A stretch of 64,000 nt of DNA, taken from assembly GCF_030253575.1 (NCBI RefSeq), contig NC_080561.1, positions 7,966,001-8,030,000 on the forward strand, in the 5' to 3' direction. This document shows, in pieces, positions 61,950-64,000 of the stretch. A program made the position numbers and the translations under genes. Numbering within the stretch: the stretch's first letter is position 1; every line of letters begins with the position of its first letter. A model generated the notes under the pieces. It saw nothing but the letters and a program-made list of their open reading frames with translations, was not told the origin of the DNA and did not search any database. The stretch is from Rhododendron vialii (lineage: Eukaryota; Streptophyta; Magnoliopsida; Ericales; Ericaceae).

Positions 61950-62566
61950 TGTTGGAACATTTCCAAAATATTTAATGAATATTAAATGTAAATATTGGTG
62001 AATGGTTTTAATCCAAGAGGCGTGACTATTCAGGTTAAATGAATAGACGTGAATATTGGATTTGAGCACAAAAGGTGTGTCTATTCAGGTTAAATGAATA
62101 GACATTACCAGACCAAAAAGTGTGACCATTGGGGTAGAATAAATAGACATGACTATTATAAATAGATATGATTATTGCATTTAATCAAAGAGGTGTAATC
62201 TTTGACCAACGGTTGCAATCTATGCCTATAAAAGGCAAATGGTTCTACCAATTGAAATGATGAAGAAAATCAAAATCATTCTAATAGTTAATTCTCTCTA
62301 GAATTATCTCCTACGATTATACTTAAGGGCCTCGCAAAATCCAAAGATGGTCGGGTCTCTCTTCGTTTGTGCATAACGCAGTTAGACAATAGTTGGAGAT
62401 TGGGCTTCAATTTATCTTGGAGGCGGCTTTGCTGTAACCCGGTGCACACCGAATTCTCTTGAATTGGTGGGGGCGAATATCGTCTTAAGGACAGCGACAT
62501 AGTAACATGACTTGAAGCATCTCTGTTTATCCACTTTCATCGACTACAACGAATTTTGCACCAACA
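61950..62566 (+). mobile_element. Solo LTR, 617 bp, probably Ty1/Copia-type
   Basis: It begins TGTTGGAACATT and ends TTGCACCAACA, so the termini TGTTGG...CCAACA are perfect inverted ends of the Copia style. The flanks CGGCC (61945-61949) and CAGCC (62567-62571) are a 5-bp duplication with one mismatch. A TATA-type word CCTATAAAAGG at 62225 gives a U3 of about 275 bp and a plus orientation. In U3 the phrase ATTCAGGTTAAATGAATAGAC occurs twice, 62 bp apart. No internal region or second LTR is present. Confidence 0.7.
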
Positions 62567-63038
62567 CAGCCTTCGGCTAATTGGTTAGGAAATTGGATGC
62601 AAGCTTGGTACATTACATGTATCTGTGGACTCTGGTCCATTTGGCTTTGCCAGAAATAGGAAAGTCTTTTGATGCACAAAGCTCCTCTCCTTATCAGATT
62701 TTCGCTCAAGGTAATAGCTTTGATTCATAAATGCTTCTCATCTTCAAGTACGTAGTATTGCGATTTCCAATTAACAATTGACATCTAAAACAAGCTCACA
62801 CCAAAGTAATAGCTATGTGACAATTACATTATTTCAGAGGGGCATTCCTGCAAACTGGTTCACAAAGTAGGAAAAACAATACAAAAACGATACAATAATA
62901 GGTGGCTGAACTCATCCTGTTTGGCGAACCAACCACCCGGAGTTTTAAATGGCGTTCAGAAACTATGAAGTGACATCTTCATGGCGATATTTTCAACAGT
63001 CGTGCAACGGGATCCTTAGGATTTAGATCATGTTTTCT
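62567..63038. other. Spacer, probable 3' UTR of the minus-strand gene
   Basis: The part next to 63038 is probably the 3' UTR of the membrane-protein gene. Nothing else was recognised. Confidence 0.35.
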
Positions 63039-63786
63039 TCCTGTAAAAATAGTAAGAAGAGAGATCATTTCAAGAAAGATCCTCCCTAGTTGGTTTAGTC
63101 TTTTATTTCCTGTCATCATTTTTCTTGAAACTAAGCGGAACTTATTGGCTTGATTGTTTTGCGACTGTCCTTATGAGGCGGAAAAAGTTTTTGAAAAGCA
63201 ATCACTAAAGTTCCAATTTTAAGAACTCTCAGAAAACCATTTCTGCTCAAAACTGAATAAGATATGACAACTATGTCTATTTTTTCTTCTAGAACATTGG
63301 GAAAGTATTCTGAAAATCATTCTAAGTAAACAGCAACCAAACAAGGTTCATTTTCCAGATAATTGTTTTTACCAGTACAAGGAATTAATTTCTCCTGTGA
63401 AAAAAAAATACTTACACATATCTGTTGGTCGGTTTGCAGATAGGTATGCGAACAGTATGGCGAGAATAATGAAAAGTACGAAAATCTGCAATAAGACCAA
63501 AATGCCTCATCAGTTAAATATTATTTCACGCAAGATACAAGGAACGAAAATCAGCGCAAAAGCTCACCAGAGTCGAATTGTATCTGGGCTCGCTCTTGAT
63601 TATGTAAGATTTCCTGGTGAATTAAAAAAAAAAAAAGGTCAGACATTGAGAAACCATAATCATTCATCACGGAAACTTAGTACGTTCAACAGACCTTTTA
63701 GTTAGGGTTCCCGACTCCCTGCAAGTTTTCTGAATTCCATCTATTCTGCTCAATGTCTTTGTAGCATTTGGATCATCCTTGTCAAC
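63039..63786 (-). CDS. C-terminal part of an unrecognised single-pass membrane protein (partial)
   Basis: Three coding exons on the minus strand have GT/AG borders and consistent phases: 63786-63695, 63613-63568 and 63485-63416. They read [46 protein letters not shown] and the hydrophobic [20 protein letters not shown] then TDM. The strong donor after 63416 leaves one T, and the next acceptor (exon from 63040) supplies GA, so the stop codon TGA would be split by an intron. If the donor is instead two bases earlier, the end is MKKT. The roughly 15-residue Leu/Ile/Phe stretch close to the C-terminus suggests a tail anchor with the bulk of the protein in the cytosol. The upstream exons lie beyond or near the window edge. 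I do not recognise the family. Confidence 0.6.
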
Positions 63787-63875
63787 CTATGAACAAAGCA
63801 AGCACTTAAATATATGGACATTTGGATCACTCTTTGTCAACCTATGAACGTAGCAAGTTCTTAATATATATGGAA
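63755..63875. repeat. Tandem duplication covering an exon start
   Basis: CATTTGGATCATCCTTGTCAACC and CATTTGGATCACTCTTTGTCAACC, each followed by TATGAAC and a TTAA/ATATATGG stretch, are tandem relatives about 60 bp apart. The gene-proximal copy provides the acceptor of the exon starting at 63786; the other would give a stop after four codons. Confidence 0.8.
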
Positions 63876-64000
63876 ATATCCAAACTTATGAACAAAATCA
63901 AAAGAAAAGCTAGGCTTTGACGTGAAAATTCCCCATTTCTAAACAAAAGGTTGCTCATAAAAATAAATAATCCAAATGTCTGTAAGTTGGGAAATGAGAT

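Overview
This is nuclear DNA from a flowering plant, most likely a core eudicot. The genes have many short exons with GT/AG introns, the spacers are AT-rich and full of miniature transposons, and the recognisable proteins are plant-type (KIN-7 kinesin with a NACK_C tail, double B-box BBX18/19, plant complex I B22 subunit, plant mitochondrial S31). I cannot name the species. Exon borders were read by eye from splice sites, reading phase and remembered family sequences; no alignment was run.

Layout: 1-2.3 kb is spacer with a fragment of an aldo-keto reductase exon (minus). At 2.3-2.6 kb is mitochondrial ribosomal protein S31/bTHX (plus). At 6.25-9.66 kb is NDUFB9, a complex I LYR subunit (minus, 5 exons, 115 aa). 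At 11.85-19.77 kb is a KIN-7 kinesin (minus, 14 coding exons, 930 aa). From 20 to 47 kb no intact gene was found; this stretch is a mosaic of foldback elements, tandem repeats, a segmental duplication of about 5 kb (32.5-37.1 and 38.5-44.0 kb) and a 2.55 kb solo LTR. At 47.2-51.7 kb is a BBX18/19-type double B-box gene (plus, 5 exons, 210 aa). A tRNA-Glu(CTC) lies at 54.45 kb (minus). At 56-61 kb is an SR-rich protein with nine CCHC zinc knuckles (plus, 263 aa, with an intron in the 5' leader). A small Copia-type solo LTR lies at 61.95-62.57 kb, and the 3' end of an unrecognised single-pass membrane protein gene lies at 63.04-63.79 kb (minus).

The genes belong to separate processes (mitochondrial translation, respiration, microtubule motor, light/clock signalling, RNA binding) and do not form one pathway. 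Their order is still informative: S31, KIN-7 and BBX18/19 are near neighbours in the same order in Arabidopsis as I remember it, so this looks like an old syntenic block stretched by repeats.

I found no convincing new biological system. The best-supported unusual observations concern repeats: two transposon insertions whose empty sites survive in a sister copy within the same window, two solo LTRs with matching or nearly matching target duplications, a 172-bp tandem array carried inside a terminal-inverted-repeat element, and a foldback element with identical 55-bp arms.
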